Part shown: positions 43,628 through 46,490 of the stretch, one piece after another
How positions within the stretch are numbered: the first letter of the stretch is position 1
Layout: every line of letters begins with the position of its first letter
DNA from: Cytidiella melzeri
Taxonomy: Eukaryota > Basidiomycota > Agaricomycetes > Polyporales > Irpicaceae
Assembly (NCBI GenBank): GCA_022592445.1
Contig: JABYQR010000339.1
Location: 1-46,490 of the forward strand
Length of the DNA: 46,490 bases
Direction of reading: 5' to 3'
Translations under genes and position numbers: made by a program
Notes under the pieces: model-generated
Seen by the model: only the letters and a program-made list of their open reading frames with translations
The model's database searches: none
Told to the model about the DNA's origin: nothing

Positions 43628-46490
43628 TCATCGCCTTGATGAACTAAGACCAGGGACTCTACCATCTGCCCACTCGAGGTCAGATGCAATAGCTTCTGTG
43701 ATGTTCTCCAACGGTTTCCAAGGAATGGAGTCGAAGAGTGCTTTGGGCAATTTCTGAGGTGCGTTGGTATGTCTGGCGTGGAACTCTGCAATGCTCTCTT
43801 TCGCATTGGTCAGATTTACTGCAGGTTCCCACGTTACATCGCCTTCTCCATAGCCTTTCCATTTGACTAGGTACTGCATCTGCTTCCAATAGATCCGACT
43901 GTCTAGGATCTTCTCAACTTCATAGACTTGTTGATCATCTACTATGATCGGTGCTGGTGGTTCCGGTATGAGGTTGTTTACTTTGTTTCCTCGGTACGGA
44001 GATAGCCATTCAACATTGATGTTGTCGTGAATACGATATCCGGATTTGAGTTTGATCCGATATGTATGTTCACTGGTTTTCTGAAGAACTGTGAATGGAC
44101 CGAGCTGTCTAGGCCCTAGCTTGTCAGACTGCTGATGTACTTTGACATTCTTGGAAGACAACCACACGAGGTCCCCTTCCTTGAAGACTGGAGTAGTTCT
44201 GCGGGTGTATGCGGAAGCTTCGACCATCTTTTCCTTAGATAGACGCGAGGCAGCTTTGGCTTCTGCCCGAACCTGTCTGAGCTTTTCTAGACATGCATCT
44301 AGGTTCGGCATGCGACTTTGACGACCAATGGGAATGGTAAAGTCCGGTAGATACCCGTACATGACTTCAAACGGAGAGTGCTGAGTAGATGAGTTGACCT
44401 GGGAGTTGATGGCAAATTCAGCCACTGGCCTGTATTCTGCCCAATCATCTTGTCGTTGGTCAACAAAGAGTCGTAGAATCTTTTCTACCTCTTGATTGGT
44501 TCTTTCCATTTGACCGTTGGCCTGAGGGTGGTAGGCGGTAGTCATGGCGCCAGTGATGCCTAGTCGTTTGTACAACGCTTGCATGACACAAGCTGCAAAC
44601 TGGGGTCCTCTATCAGATATAAACTGTCAGGGAATGCCGTGGAGCCTGAACACTTCTTTGATGTGAAGGTCGGCTATACCGTCAGCTGTGACAGTAGACT
44701 GGGTTGGGATTACATGTGTTTGCTTGCTGTAAAAGTCTGTGTACACTGCAATCATGTCGAATCCCTTACTACGTGGGAGTGGTCCGACTAAGTCTACACC
44801 AACCACCTGCCAGGGTCCGTCTGGTACTTCAATGGGCTGTATTGGGGCCACAGGGTGCTGTGCTGGTTTGGTTCGTTGACACTTGTCACATCCAAGGACG
44901 TACTGTTCTACAAATGATGCCATGCGAGGCCACCAATAATGCCGTGTGACTAGCCCCAGGGTTGCGTGTTTGCCGGGATGTCCTGCTGGTAACGCATCAT
45001 GGCATCGTCGTACAATCTCCCTACGAACTTCTCGATCCTTCGGAATATACAGCTTCCCTTTGTAGTAGACCAGTCCATTGTCTTCTTCCCATTCAAGTCC
45101 ACCGTCAGTCAACTTTCGGGGTCCATCCTTCCTAAGTTTGGCTAGTCCCTGGACTACCTCTGCTTCTCGAATACTGATGTCCTTAATTCATGACTCTAAC
45201 GGATCTGACTCCAGAGTACTTGAGGCGGCTATTGTCTGGAAGTATTCGGGTTTCAGCACAACTTGTTCCTTGTTGTCTGATGCATCTAGAACTTCCAGGG
45301 TTCTGACTCGGGATAATGGGTCCCTTGAGTAAGGGTCTTTCTGGGTTTGTGACTTAACACAAAGTCAAACCGGCTACGGTACAAAGACCACCGAGCTTGT
45401 CGTCTAGACAGGTCCTGGGCGGTTCGCCAGTACTGCAGATTCTGATGATCTGTGATGATTTGAAGGGCGTGGGTAATCCTTCCAGATAGTGACGCCAATC
45501 TTCGAGAGCTCTGATGATAGCAAGCATTTCTCGATCATAGATCTCATAATTCCGTTCCGCTTCGGCCATAGACTGAGACCGAAACGCTACAGGGTGCCAT
45601 TGTCCATCCTCTAGTTTCTGCAATAGAACCCCTCCAGTTGCAAAGCCAGACGCATCCACTTCAATACGTGTGGGGCGATCAGGTTCCCATGTGACTAGAA
45701 TTGGTTCCTGAGTGAATGCATCTTTGAGCATCTGAAAGGCGTTCTGCTGTGCTTCTCCCCACTTCCAAGGTTGGTCTTTCTTGGTGAGATCGTGAAGAGG
45801 ATGAGTATGCCACGCAAAGTCCTTGATGAAACGTCGGTAGAAGTTGGCAAATCCAATGAAGCCGTGTACATCACGGAGGTTCTGTGGTACCGGCTAATTG
45901 GTGATAGCTTCTATTTTACCCGAGTCTATACAGATCTTTCCGTTACCCGTTACTAATGATTAAACCTAGGTACTCGACTTGTGACTGTTCAAATTCGCAT
46001 TTTTCGGGGCGAAGATACAAGTCGTCGGCTTCAAGTCGAGATAGTACCTCATGAACAATTTTCCGGTGTTCCGCAATGTCTGAACTGAAGACAAGGATGT
46101 CATCTAAGTAGACCGAGACCTTTCCTTCCGCAATGAGATCAGCAAAGATGGAGTTCATCATTGCTTGAAACGTGGCCGGAGAATTGGTCATGCCAAACAA
46201 CATTACCTTAGGCTCAAACAGCCCTCGGTTTGTCACAAATGCACCCTTCCATTCGTCATTTTCCTTGATCCAAATGTTATGATAACCCCATCGTATGTCA
46301 AACTTGGTGAAGATTCTGGCTTGACGAAGCCGATGGGTAATATCTGATACCAAGGGGAGTGGGTAGCGGTTTTTGATTGTGATGTCATTTAACCGTCGAT
46401 AATCCTGAACAAGCCGGAGCTTGCCGTCCTTCTTCTTGACGAAGAATACCGGTGAGGCCATAGGCGATTTGGAGGGAACAATATATCCTT
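43628..46490 (-). pseudogene. Decayed Ty3/gypsy (chromovirus) pol, runs off the window
   Basis: Read from the right edge: reverse transcriptase with the FDIRWGYHN region and an intact YLDDILVFS core; RNase H (RIEVDASGFATGGVL, ALEDWRHYLEG); an integrase zinc region (HDALPAGHPGKHATLGLVTR, CDKCQRTKP), catalytic core (VGVDLVGPLP, QFISDRGPQF, TTAYHPQANGQMERTNQEVE) and a C-terminal chromodomain (YEVEKILDSR…YLVKWKGYGEGDVTWEP). Breaks are three in-frame stops (minus-strand TAG at 45894-45896, TGA at 45188-45190, TGA at 44627-44629) and about three frameshifts (near 45945, 45480 and 45325). The two TGA codons could be CGA mutated at CpG. Gag, protease and the 5' LTR lie outside the window. Confidence 0.92.

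Overview
The window looks like a chromosomal segment of an Agaricomycete (mushroom-forming basidiomycete). The evidence is many short GT-AG introns of about 50-65 nt that keep reading frames open, a Plavaka-type transposase, a mushroom I66-type protease inhibitor, a small secreted protein, and several LTR retrotransposons. All identifications come from reading translations and motifs by eye; no search was run. Spliced models were checked for phase, and every main host gene closes in frame.

Left part (1-20.9 kb) is repeat-rich. It holds a Plavaka transposase gene (to 3619), an uncharacterised 604-aa protein of a type I associate with Agaricomycetes (4562-6592), a Pol III-promoter-like SINE remnant (about 6.8 kb), a 5'-truncated copia element with its 3' LTR (7.48-9.45 kb), a small secreted protein gene (10075-10731), and a complete, very young copia element (12792-17722) with PBS, PPT, near-identical LTRs and target duplication. 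The copia element sits in a TTGCCC-rich minisatellite beside a WLM-domain gene fragment. A non-autonomous hAT-like element with an 8-bp target duplication follows (19639-20862).

Middle part (21.4-40.2 kb) is the gene-dense host core. In order it holds an I66-like protease inhibitor (+), a secreted DCR2-like metallophosphatase (-), a Zn2Cys6 transcription factor (+), glucose-6-phosphate isomerase (-), a membrane-anchored alpha/beta hydrolase (+), an omega-like glutathione transferase (-), fimbrin (+) and a bestrophin-family channel (+). Divergent pairs share promoter spaces: phosphatase/TF, GPI/hydrolase and GST/fimbrin. I see no metabolic cluster; housekeeping and accessory genes are mixed.

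Right part (40.2-46.5 kb) is again repeat-rich. It holds an orphan copia-type LTR carrying heat-shock-element-like arrays, a degenerate array of about 60-62 bp units whose relative also occurs near 9.6 kb, a chromodomain Ty3/gypsy LTR with an intron-like segment in its leader, and a decayed gypsy pol that runs off the window edge.

The observations most worth checking are: a 5-nt microexon that supplies the third zinc-cluster cysteine of the transcription factor, together with 14-, 16- and 19-nt exons in three nearby genes; a copia element apparently primed by an initiator-tRNA-Met half molecule, with a 3-nt terminal extension that fits; stress-type regulatory arrays in two LTRs; and the uncharacterised protein next to Plavaka.
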